Source of the DNA: Deltaproteobacteria bacterium
GTDB lineage: Bacteria; Myxococcota_A; Polyangia; Polyangiales; Polyangiaceae
Assembly: GCA_003235365.1 (NCBI GenBank)
Contig: QJWJ01000271.1
Span: forward strand, 1-57,600
Reading direction: 5' to 3'
DNA: 57,600 bases
Each line of letters begins with the position of its first letter. Position 1 is the first letter of the stretch. Position numbers and translations under genes: made by a program. Shown here one piece after another: positions 18,949-26,963 of the stretch. The notes below the pieces were generated by a model. It was not told the DNA's origin and did no database searches. It worked only from the letters and a program-made list of their open reading frames with translations.

Positions 18949-21900
18949 AAGCAAAGGAACGCAAGGCAGTCCTCTCAACGTCCAACAACCGCATGGTGAT
19001 CATGGGGTTGTTCAACGCCACCGGCTGCGCCAGTACGCCGAGCAACGGTGTCACCTTCGTCGGTGCTGGTGGAGATCAACGCCCCAAGTTGACGGTTGCC
19101 GACTTCTTCGAACAGATCGCTCCGGAGCTCCGCTACGTCAAGGGCGAGAGCGTCCGCATCGGGAGCACTGCGTTCAACTCCTTCAAGTTGAAGACGCCGG
19201 CATCGGCAGGAGGCGTTGGCTACGGCCAGGCGATCACCCAAGACAGTCCACTGCTCCAAGGGACGGATGCTGGGGCTGCCGGAACTACTGCCAAGCAGTG
19301 GCAAGACGCAGGGGGACGCTTGTTCAAGTCGCTGTTGCAAGACTTGGACGAAGTGGTGCGTTTTTCCGACGGGCGTTTCTCGGCTGCCGTGCTCAAGCTC
19401 GCGCGCCGCTACATGGTCGACTATGCCGATTCGCAGCTGCCTGACGACAAAGTCGACCGCGCGGATTGGGAGCGCTTGTCGTTCGATCACGCCGCCTCGT
19501 CATCGATTCTGAACTACATGACCTGCTACCGCGCGGACGAGGCGAACGCTCGCGCCGAGGTGGGCAAGGCGTTGAACGCTCACGGTGAAGGCGACAACGC
19601 TCCGCTCAATCCCGATCGTGTCAAGCACCTGATCGACGGATTGGAACGCTGCAAGCGCGTGTCGGAGAGCGGCGCTGAAGACGACTCGTTTCTGCAGTCC
19701 ATCGCCAAAGATCGCAACTACGCGTATCTGGGCGACTACGCCGGGTCCAAGTACGGCATCAGCGTCCCCGGCGCGGGCGCCAAGGGCTTCGTTGCTCACT
19801 ATCGCTACTACCTGCAGCGCTCGAACGCCGTGCACCGGTTCGTGCGCAACGGGTCGCTGCACTCGTACCTGTTCTTGTGGCTCGCCGGTAAGTACTCACC
19901 GTTCGAAAGCGCGGAGGAGTTTCCAACCGTCGCCAAGCAGATGTACGAACTCGGCGTCGAGGGTCAGGGCGATAAGCGTATTCCAGGAGAAACTCGGGAG
20001 GAGCGCCTGCGCAACTACCAGATCGTGCGAGACGCCGAGTCGACCGTGGACGCGGAACAGCGCGCCACGCTCAAAGAAAGCAACGTCTACGAGCGTCTGG
20101 AATCGGTGCTTCAAGAGGGCATTCTCGAGAAGCTCCAGCCCGAGCGCACCTTCCGTCGCGAGGCGTTGAACAAGCGCAATCGCGAGCTGTTCGTCGCGCT
20201 GGGGCAGATGGCTGGCGGCAAGGCGGGGCAAATCCTCAACCAGGCGACGGATCGCGCCGAGCAGTTGTCTCGCGTGTATCGCGCCGTGAAGAACGTGCGT
20301 GCCAAGGACGGCGAGGTTCTGCAGCCCGACGCGTTCGAAGCCGCGCTGAAGCGAGTGCGCAGCACGGAGATGAAGGGCTTCGTCGACGGAATCATCGGCG
20401 CGCTGCCCAAGCTCGAAGGCGACGATTTGCGCAAAGCCGTCTGCGAACAGGTCGTCAAGGCCGTCGCAGTGGAGACGAAGACCTACTTCGATCAGAACTG
20501 GATCAAAGATCTGGATGCGATCGACGAGGAGGTTCGCGCGCTGGCCGACATCTACGAATTGCGCACGAAGGTCGACGTCGAGCGCCGCGCGGGGGAATCG
20601 CGCGGAATGCCGATGACCGTGCTGACTCAGGAAGAGATCAGCATCTTGGCGCCGGTCGAAGCGACCGAGGAAGAGCGCGCCGCCTACGCTCGAAGTATCG
20701 AGAAGGCAGCCGGCGCTGCAGGAGTCGGAGCGGGACGCAAGCCACCGCCCACGGCATTGGCCGTTCCGACTCAGCTCGAAGAGATCGCCAAGGAGACGGT
20801 CGAAGGCGCCATCAAAGACAAAGAGGGCAAGCTTCTGGCAACCATCACGGCAGAGCCGGAGCGTGGACTCATCAGCGCCACGTTGGCCGATGACATCGAT
20901 GCAGATTCGCTGCTCGGTGAGGATACGACGCTCGACCTCGGCGATTTGACCGATCTGAAGGTAGTCGATCTCGAGGGCCTCGATCTGCAGCCGCTGGTCG
21001 CCGCTTCCGAAGAGAAGGCCAAGCATCTCGAAGGCACGGCTGAGGCGTTCGGCTCTTACTCTCAGACCCAAACCCTGCTCCGCTCCAAGTACGTCGAGGA
21101 CCGCACCACCAAGGGCGACTCGGCGTTCACTCGCGGCGCGCGTGCGTTGGCACTCGGTGAGTACATGGCTGCCACGCCGCCCGAGGAGAGCAACCTGGGC
21201 GTTGCCGATCTGTCGAACGTGCTCGGCATCGCGCTGGACATGGTCGAACACGTCGGCGAAGTCGACGACAACAAGATGTTCAAGGGCGGTGTCACGTTGC
21301 CGCCCGACGTCCTGGCCCGCATGAACCTGAGCGTTCACTACCCGGTGAACAACGCCCGTGAGCTGAGCAGCGTGCTGCAGTACCATCACGGTCAGTGCGA
21401 GACACTCGGTGAGCTGTCGGAGTACTTCGCCGAGTTGAGCTCGGTGAAGAATCTATTCGAGTCATTGCAGGGCAGTGACGTCGAAGTGACCGTGTACAAC
21501 TGCAAGGTCGCCGACCACGCAGGCAAGGCGCGTGGGCAAGTTCGTCAGGCGCGCGATCTGTTCGTCGTCAAGGAGCACCCGGTGGTGGCCTACTTGACGG
21601 CGCAGGCCGAGCCCTCTCCGGGCAGCATTGCCGAGCTCAGCAAGCGTATCGTGGCGACGCTCAAGCGGCGCACCGAAGATACGGCGGCGTTGCAGCTACC
21701 GCTCGTCGTGACTCCTGCCGACGTCGACGCCGACGGGTCGATCTTCCCGGTCGTCAGCCCCAGCGTGCTTCAGCTTCCACGTTTGGCCCTGGCGGGGACC
21801 GACGCTGCCGAAGATGACGACGTCATTCCCTGCACCAAGGCGGGGATCGACTCGTACCTGGCGCTGGCTGCGTCGCTCATCGTCTCCGGCGCGGGGCCCG

Positions 21901-22442
21901 AACTGGGCAAGCTCGACGATATCGTCGACGACCAAGCGATCAACGTCGAGGAAGCCCTGCGCATCAATCCCCAAGATGGGCAGTTCCTCACCGAGTTGAT
22001 GCGTGAGGGCTGGTTCGCGATGGGCTCTCCGTTGTGCGCGTTGTTGTGCATGGCCAAGTGGCTCAATGTTTGCCTGCTCGACGAACCTCAGACGCACGAG
22101 CATTTGTCGACGTTGCTGACGTCGAACTGCCTGACTGCGCTCAAGGGGCCGTCGGATGCGAAGTCGGGCGACTACTTGGTGCCCGAGCTCTACCACGGGT
22201 TGGACACCAAGACGGTCAGCCAGAGCAAGGACGGCTTCCTGTTGTTCATGCCTCAAGTGTTCGAGGGCAAGAACAGTGCTCCCTTGTCAGGCAGAACGCA
22301 GGCCATCGCTTTGACCGCCGGCTCGCTCGGCGTACGGGACAAGGCCTCCGGCAAGCTCCACAACTTCGGCGAGCTGCCTTTCCTCACCACTCTGTCGAGG
22401 TTGATCAGCAGCAGCGGCGGTAGCGATGACACAGATGAATGA
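18945..22442 (+). CDS. Unrecognised 1165-aa protein coupled to ClpV
   Basis: The start overlaps the ClpV stop (ATGA) and is preceded by AAGGA, indicating tight co-translation. No family is recognisable. It has no signal peptide or TM helix. The N-terminal 330 residues are mixed alpha/beta. Residues about 360-560 are strongly helical and charged, likely coiled coil. A low-complexity acidic segment (TTLDLGDLTDLKVVDLEG) precedes a C-terminal domain (about 700-1165) with alternating strands and helices and an acidic, Ser-rich tail. In known systems the sheath subunits TssB (about 165 aa) and TssC (about 500 aa) are needed wherever ClpV is present. No separate candidates of that size exist here, so a very divergent fused sheath or tube-sheath protein is one hypothesis. 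A baseplate scaffold is another. Confidence 0.8.
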   Translation: MKAKERKAVLSTSNNRMVIMGLFNATGCASTPSNGVTFVGAGGDQRPKLTVADFFEQIAPELRYVKGESVRIGSTAFNSFKLKTPASAGGVGYGQAITQDSPLLQGTDAGAAGTTAKQWQDAGGRLFKSLLQDLDEVVRFSDGRFSAAVLKLARRYMVDYADSQLPDDKVDRADWERLSFDHAASSSILNYMTCYRADEANARAEVGKALNAHGEGDNAPLNPDRVKHLIDGLERCKRVSESGAEDDSFLQSIAKDRNYAYLGDYAGSKYGISVPGAGAKGFVAHYRYYLQRSNAVHRFVRNGSLHSYLFLWLAGKYSPFESAEEFPTVAKQMYELGVEGQGDKRIPGETREERLRNYQIVRDAESTVDAEQRATLKESNVYERLESVLQEGILEKLQPERTFRREALNKRNRELFVALGQMAGGKAGQILNQATDRAEQLSRVYRAVKNVRAKDGEVLQPDAFEAALKRVRSTEMKGFVDGIIGALPKLEGDDLRKAVCEQVVKAVAVETKTYFDQNWIKDLDAIDEEVRALADIYELRTKVDVERRAGESRGMPMTVLTQEEISILAPVEATEEERAAYARSIEKAAGAAGVGAGRKPPPTALAVPTQLEEIAKETVEGAIKDKEGKLLATITAEPERGLISATLADDIDADSLLGEDTTLDLGDLTDLKVVDLEGLDLQPLVAASEEKAKHLEGTAEAFGSYSQTQTLLRSKYVEDRTTKGDSAFTRGARALALGEYMAATPPEESNLGVADLSNVLGIALDMVEHVGEVDDNKMFKGGVTLPPDVLARMNLSVHYPVNNARELSSVLQYHHGQCETLGELSEYFAELSSVKNLFESLQGSDVEVTVYNCKVADHAGKARGQVRQARDLFVVKEHPVVAYLTAQAEPSPGSIAELSKRIVATLKRRTEDTAALQLPLVVTPADVDADGSIFPVVSPSVLQLPRLALAGTDAAEDDDVIPCTKAGIDSYLALAASLIVSGAGPELGKLDDIVDDQAINVEEALRINPQDGQFLTELMREGWFAMGSPLCALLCMAKWLNVCLLDEPQTHEHLSTLLTSNCLTALKGPSDAKSGDYLVPELYHGLDTKTVSQSKDGFLLFMPQVFEGKNSAPLSGRTQAIALTAGSLGVRDKASGKLHNFGELPFLTTLSRLISSSGGSDDTDE

Positions 22443-22469
22443 CGCAGACGAATGACGCGAGGATAGAAG

Positions 22470-23444
22470 ATGACATACACACTACATGAGTCCGGCAACA
22501 TCATCGGGGGCGAGTCTTTCGAAAGCTTCTGGCTATTCGTTCGCTTCGGAATCAACGAGCAAACCAAGCAGCTGCAGATCCAAAGGAGCGGGAACTACTT
22601 CGCGTTCTACGGCTCCGCCACCAGCAACTCGCGCGATCTGGACCTGCCCGAATTCGGCGATGAGCCGGGTCAAGTTCAGACCAAGAACTACGAGCTGAAG
22701 GGCAAGAACGACCTGGCCTTGGGGCTCAACTCGTTGGCGCTTCAGGAAAGCCGCTGCGCGGACATGAGCAACGAGTCGTCGCATCTGCACTTGTTCCAAT
22801 TCCTGGCGACACCTGATCAGGGGCCCGACACTTGGCTCGACGACGGCGGTTGGAACGCGACCTACGAAAACCGCACGATGAACCACCGTCCCCACGAGCG
22901 GTTCGTTCCTCACGTGGTCTCGTTTGCCGACTGTTCGGAACGCGACTGCTACTGGACGATGTCTCGAGATACACAGCTGGGCACGGCTCGGTTCGGGTTG
23001 GCTTTGCCGTTCTTGAAGAGCTCGCTGATCGCGAACGTGCTCAAGAACGCCGGCGAGGAGTGTCCGAAGTTGGAGATTTCCGTCAACGAGCAGAAGTGGA
23101 CGGCGTTCGACGCGGCACCTTTGCCTGGCAACCCCACGGGGTTTGCGATGGTGTGTTCAGGCGTGTTTCGCCAGATGGCTCTCAGTTCGGAAATCGAGCG
23201 CTGGCACCAGTTCACCTCAGGCACTCCCGCGGCTCAAGAGATCTTGGACCACCTGTCCGATGTCGCCGAGCGTCGTTGGCGTAGTGAGGAAGATCGCCAG
23301 CAGCTGCTCGAGCGTTCGTTGCAGACCGCACACATCACCGAAGACAACTCGGTCGTTCAGGAAGATCCGCGTCACCCCATCGAGGTGCTCTACGTGGATC
23401 AGAAGTTGCTGCGGCCGACGCAGCGTATGATCCAATACAAGTGA
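22470..23444 (+). CDS. Unrecognised 324-aa protein of rightward block
   Basis: A GAGGA ribosome site precedes ATG 22470, 27 bp after the previous stop. The product has no signal peptide or TM helix. The N-terminal 60 residues are strand-rich (ESFWLFVRFGI, LQIQRSGNYFAFYG). The middle holds three cysteines (CADMSNES, FADCSERDC). The last 90 residues are helical and end LLRPTQRMIQYK. It is larger than Hcp (about 160 aa) and shows no Hcp signature, although its position just before the spike gene would suit a tube or adaptor. I make no functional call. Confidence 0.75.
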   Translation: MTYTLHESGNIIGGESFESFWLFVRFGINEQTKQLQIQRSGNYFAFYGSATSNSRDLDLPEFGDEPGQVQTKNYELKGKNDLALGLNSLALQESRCADMSNESSHLHLFQFLATPDQGPDTWLDDGGWNATYENRTMNHRPHERFVPHVVSFADCSERDCYWTMSRDTQLGTARFGLALPFLKSSLIANVLKNAGEECPKLEISVNEQKWTAFDAAPLPGNPTGFAMVCSGVFRQMALSSEIERWHQFTSGTPAAQEILDHLSDVAERRWRSEEDRQQLLERSLQTAHITEDNSVVQEDPRHPIEVLYVDQKLLRPTQRMIQYK

Positions 23445-23457
23445 ATCCGACAAACGA

Positions 23458-23481
23458 ACGCCGCTCGCCGAAGGGCGGCGT
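23458..23481. promoter_or_regulatory. Hairpin between 324-aa gene and spike gene
   Basis: ACGCCGC (23458-23464) and GCGGCGT (23475-23481) form a perfect 7-bp stem with a 10-nt loop, 14 nt after the stop at 23444 and 53 nt before the next start. There is no U-tract. It may lower read-through or stabilise the upstream message. Confidence 0.4.
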
Positions 23482-23533
23482 CCGTATTTGGAACCGACTG
23501 TGGATCGGTTCGTTGTAGAAGGCACATAGCCCA

Positions 23534-25096
23534 ATGGCCGAAGTAGAGCTCAACTCTGCGGTCTCTCCCGTCGACGCGATTCAGCTGACGATTGCAGAGT
23601 CCGCGGGCCCGATCATCGAGCTGAGCTTGCCCGCGAATCACCCGTGGAAGCTCGAAAACAGTCTCGTCGTCATGGGGCTGCTTGGAGCGCGCGCCGAGGT
23701 GCGTTGGGGCGAGCAAGCGTTGAGCGTGCGTGTGACGGGTTTCCGCTCGGCCGCAGGCGGGCGCGACTCGATGGTTGGAATCGTACTGCCCGACGAGATG
23801 TTGGATTGGTTCGAGCGTCACACCAGCGACGACCACAAGACGCAGATGCTCGTCTATCAACGCCAAGACGCCGATGCCAATGCGTGGGCGTTCGTGCGGC
23901 GTGTGTTGGGTAACCGCTTTTCGATGCCCCATGGCGCTGAAGCACTGGATGATTCCCTGCACGTCGGTACTTGCTTCTTGCGCGCGGCGGGGAGTGATAA
24001 TCTGTCGCATTTGCAGCGAATTCTCGGTCTGCTGGCGAATCTGCCCACACGAGCTTGGGGGTGGTGTGCGTTCGACACCGAGCCTGGCGAAGATCCGTTG
24101 CGTCTTCTCGGGCTGGATGCGCCCGTCTTGGAGCTCGATGATGGGTGGGCACCAGGTGATCTTTCGGAGATTCACTTGCCCCACCGAGCCGCCGGCAAGG
24201 CCGTCGGCAAACTGAGCCGCAAGTTCGGCAAGCTCGACGAGGCAACAGCAGCCAAGCTGCTGCGTCAGTTGAGTCGCGCTGGCATCGAACTCGCCGCCGA
24301 CGGGTTGATCGACGAAGCCGACCAGCTGCCATCGATACCCGGGCAGATCGGTATCGGTGAAATCACGGCACTGTGCCCTCGGATCCAGTACGACTTCGAT
24401 CTCCGTCGCAACGCTGACGACCAGGAAGCGAAGAAAGTCGAGTTTACCAGTCAGCTCGAGTTTCGACCACTGCCTGGCAGTGCTGGGCTCGTGGCCCGCT
24501 CAGCCACGCTCAGCGGATTCTTCAAGGAGTGGGACGAGTCGTCGAAGAAGACCCGGCTCGCCGTCATGCCCGACGACGAGCCGTGGAAGCTGATGGGCGA
24601 CGACGACAGCCCGGATCTCGAAACGCCGGATGCCGAAAAGCCGCTCATATCGATCGCCGTCACACCGTTCATGAGTCGTGAGGGGTTCGCGGGATTTTAC
24701 GTCAGTCATCGCGAGAAGGACCCGATGATTGTCGAGGTTCGAGACGGCGAAGTTCCCAAGATGGTCGGAATGCAGCAGGTTTTTGCCGAGGGGCTGGAGA
24801 AGGTCGACCTCGTCCTCAACTCGAAAACCGTGAGTATCTCGGGAATCGTCAAGGACACTGATCAGGCTACCGCCGACGGGGTCGCCGTCGATGGGGCAGC
24901 GGGGATCGTCGAGGTGTTTGCGGCTGCGCACGTCGCGCTCAAGCAGAAGGTCACCGTTACCGACGACAGTACGACCATGGACCACAATGCGTTGGTCACT
25001 CAGAAGGCGCAGGTGGACGGCGACGTCACCATTGGCGGCAAGACCGACATCAGCGGCGACACCACGATAGCTGCGACGCTCGAAGTCGGCTCTTGA
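23534..25096 (+). CDS. VgrG-like spike protein, divergent
   Basis: The 520-aa product has no signal peptide. The N-terminal 200 residues have the order expected of the gp27/hub part of VgrG, including a helix-rich segment after a strand pair (RQDADANAWAFVRRVLGNRF resembles the 'ETDFAFLRRLL' segment of VgrG). At 300-440 there is an OB/gp5-like part: TSQLEFRPLPG, then ATLSGFF, TRLAVMPDDEPW and a 'PFMSREGFAGFYVSHREKDP' stretch where VgrG has the 'P.vG.EVLV.F..GDPD.P' motif. The C-terminal 55 residues are a short beta-helix with repeats of the V.G.VT.GGKT.ISGDT type, like the VgrG needle. It is shorter than classical VgrG (600-700 aa) and has no C-terminal effector domain. No PAAR gene follows; the next gene is a rhomboid protease. 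Homology is judged by pattern, so confidence is moderate. Confidence 0.6.
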   Translation: MAEVELNSAVSPVDAIQLTIAESAGPIIELSLPANHPWKLENSLVVMGLLGARAEVRWGEQALSVRVTGFRSAAGGRDSMVGIVLPDEMLDWFERHTSDDHKTQMLVYQRQDADANAWAFVRRVLGNRFSMPHGAEALDDSLHVGTCFLRAAGSDNLSHLQRILGLLANLPTRAWGWCAFDTEPGEDPLRLLGLDAPVLELDDGWAPGDLSEIHLPHRAAGKAVGKLSRKFGKLDEATAAKLLRQLSRAGIELAADGLIDEADQLPSIPGQIGIGEITALCPRIQYDFDLRRNADDQEAKKVEFTSQLEFRPLPGSAGLVARSATLSGFFKEWDESSKKTRLAVMPDDEPWKLMGDDDSPDLETPDAEKPLISIAVTPFMSREGFAGFYVSHREKDPMIVEVRDGEVPKMVGMQQVFAEGLEKVDLVLNSKTVSISGIVKDTDQATADGVAVDGAAGIVEVFAAAHVALKQKVTVTDDSTTMDHNALVTQKAQVDGDVTIGGKTDISGDTTIAATLEVGS

Positions 25097-25325
25097 CGTG
25101 CGGGCCGCCGAGCAGTGGCTCGGTCACCGATCGTGGGGAGTGCTGATCCGGCGGCGCGTGAACGACGGAGAGGTGGTCGGCGTTTGGGGCGGCGCGTGCG
25201 GTTTTGGGGGCGGTGCATCGCTTGGCCGCTGGCTGGTCGGCTCCACGCGGATGTAGGTTCCGTTCTTCGTGTAGCAGGCGCGCTCAGAACTCGGAGCCGA
25301 CGGTGGCCGGGCGGTCGCGCCCCGC

Positions 25326-26924
25326 ATGCTGGGGTGCGGGTTCTTCTGCTATATCAACGAAGTGAGCATCGACTACGTGCTGCTCTGGATGGTGGCGACG
25401 AGCACGATCGTCGGACTGGTGTCGACGGTTTGGCATGCGGGAGCACGCGCCCGTGGCTGGGTTCTGGTGCACGGTGCGCTCTTGCTCGGAGTGTTGCTCG
25501 GTGGAGTTGGGCATTGGGCAAACGCCGGAAGCGTCGCGTTTGGCTTTTGGATCGTACTCGTGGTCGTGCCCACCGTCGCGGCCCGGCGTGCGCTGACGGC
25601 GACGGTGCGCCAAGACTGGGTAAGCGCGGCTGCGTGGGCTCGGGTCCTCGCGCTGTTTCACCCGTTCGATGGCAATCGTCAGCAGGCTACGTACTTCGGG
25701 TATCGCAGCGCCGTCGACGCCGGGGAACTCGATCGCGCACGAGCGCTGCTTGCCGAGCTCGGTAAGTCACCGAACTGGAGCGAGCGGGCGCGCTTCGAAC
25801 GATTGCGTCTCGACCACGACTGGGCGAGCGTCGTGGGACTCGTCCAAACGGAGAAGGGAGGTCAGTTCGACCTGTTCCTCGCACCGTTGTACCTCCGCGC
25901 GTTGGGCGAGGTCGGCGAACTCGACACGATGTGGCGAGTGTACGACTCGTTGCCTCGGAACCTCCGGCAACACCCGCTCCTGCGACTACAAGTGTCCGCG
26001 CTGGGAGGACTGCAGAGTGCCGCACTTCAGGTCATCGAGCGCTCCCTGCCGGGATTCCCTCAGGACGCTGCTCGCGTTTGGCAAGCCTCGGCGCTACAAG
26101 TCGCAGGCAAAGCCGATGAGGCCACTTCCCTGTTGGAGAAGATCGCCGAGGGGTCGAACGCGCACCGCGATGCCCGTTGCCGTTTGAGCAGTCCGCTCCC
26201 TGCGACTGCACCGTCATCGACGGATGCCCGGGAGATTGTCGCACGTTTCGAACGCTGCTTGGCGGAGGAGGCGGCGATTTCCGCACCAGTGAGCAAGCGC
26301 CCGTTGGTCACCTACGCGCTTGCGGTCGTCCTGATCGTCGTCTTTGCCCTGTCCGTGCCCGGCGGCTCGGAAGATCCACGCAACCTCATCAAGTTGGGAG
26401 CTCTCGTCGTCCCCACCGGCCTCGTGCGCGGGAGCATCCTATTTCGCGTCTTTGCCGCGGGTTTCTTGCACTTCGGTTGGGTGCACTTGGTGATGAATCT
26501 CGTGGGGCTGCTACTTCTGGGTCGCTCCGTCGAACGGCTTTGGAACGGTCGTGTGCTGTTGTGGTTGTTCTTGGTCTGCAACGTCGCAACGTATGCCCTG
26601 GCGATCCCACTGACGGCAGCGACGGAACACGAACCGAAGATCCTGCTCGGCGCCTCCGCGGGCGTGATGGGGCTGGTTGGCGCCTTGGCGACGTTTGCTG
26701 CGACGGGATACTTGGTCAGGAGAAATCGGGTTCTGGGCCAGCGCCTGTTGCTCGTCGGGCTGGTGTTGCTGCTGCAGACGGCGTTCGACCTACTGACGCC
26801 TATCTCCGGCTTTCTGCTTCATGCGCTGGGATTCGCGTGTGGCGCACTGTTGGCAATACCCTTGGCACTGGGCTACTGGAGACGGCGCGAGCACCTGCGT
26901 CGCGAGTCTGCCGTCAATGGCTGA
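25326..26924 (+). CDS. Rhomboid-family intramembrane serine protease with TPR-like N-terminal region
   Basis: The ATG start at 25326 gives 532 aa; GTG 25362 is an alternative. Two or three N-terminal TM helices (about 15-85) are followed by a soluble, helical repeat-like region (95-310). The rhomboid core spans 325-520 with multiple TM helices. Hallmarks are HLVMN (His387-Asn391) after the LHFGW turn, the catalytic serine in GASAG (Ser444), and His499 in the last TM helices (LLHALGFACG). Rhomboids cleave substrates within the membrane. The soluble insert probably mediates protein interaction. It is downstream of the injection-system block with a 229-bp gap, so a link is not established. It converges on the TIR/SLOG gene with 39 bp between them. 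Confidence 0.85.
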   Translation: MLGCGFFCYINEVSIDYVLLWMVATSTIVGLVSTVWHAGARARGWVLVHGALLLGVLLGGVGHWANAGSVAFGFWIVLVVVPTVAARRALTATVRQDWVSAAAWARVLALFHPFDGNRQQATYFGYRSAVDAGELDRARALLAELGKSPNWSERARFERLRLDHDWASVVGLVQTEKGGQFDLFLAPLYLRALGEVGELDTMWRVYDSLPRNLRQHPLLRLQVSALGGLQSAALQVIERSLPGFPQDAARVWQASALQVAGKADEATSLLEKIAEGSNAHRDARCRLSSPLPATAPSSTDAREIVARFERCLAEEAAISAPVSKRPLVTYALAVVLIVVFALSVPGGSEDPRNLIKLGALVVPTGLVRGSILFRVFAAGFLHFGWVHLVMNLVGLLLLGRSVERLWNGRVLLWLFLVCNVATYALAIPLTAATEHEPKILLGASAGVMGLVGALATFAATGYLVRRNRVLGQRLLLVGLVLLLQTAFDLLTPISGFLLHALGFACGALLAIPLALGYWRRREHLRRESAVNG

Positions 26925-26963
26925 GCGAGCCTCGAAGAAGGGCCAGCCGTCCCGAGTGCGTGT

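Noticed and set aside
19896..21389. 497-aa minus-strand open frame inside the 1165-aa gene
   Set aside because: It is antisense to a gene coupled to ClpV, and its composition is that of a high-GC shadow frame.
22470..23444. Calling the 324-aa protein Hcp because it precedes the spike gene
   Set aside because: It is twice the Hcp length and shows no Hcp motif; position alone is not enough.
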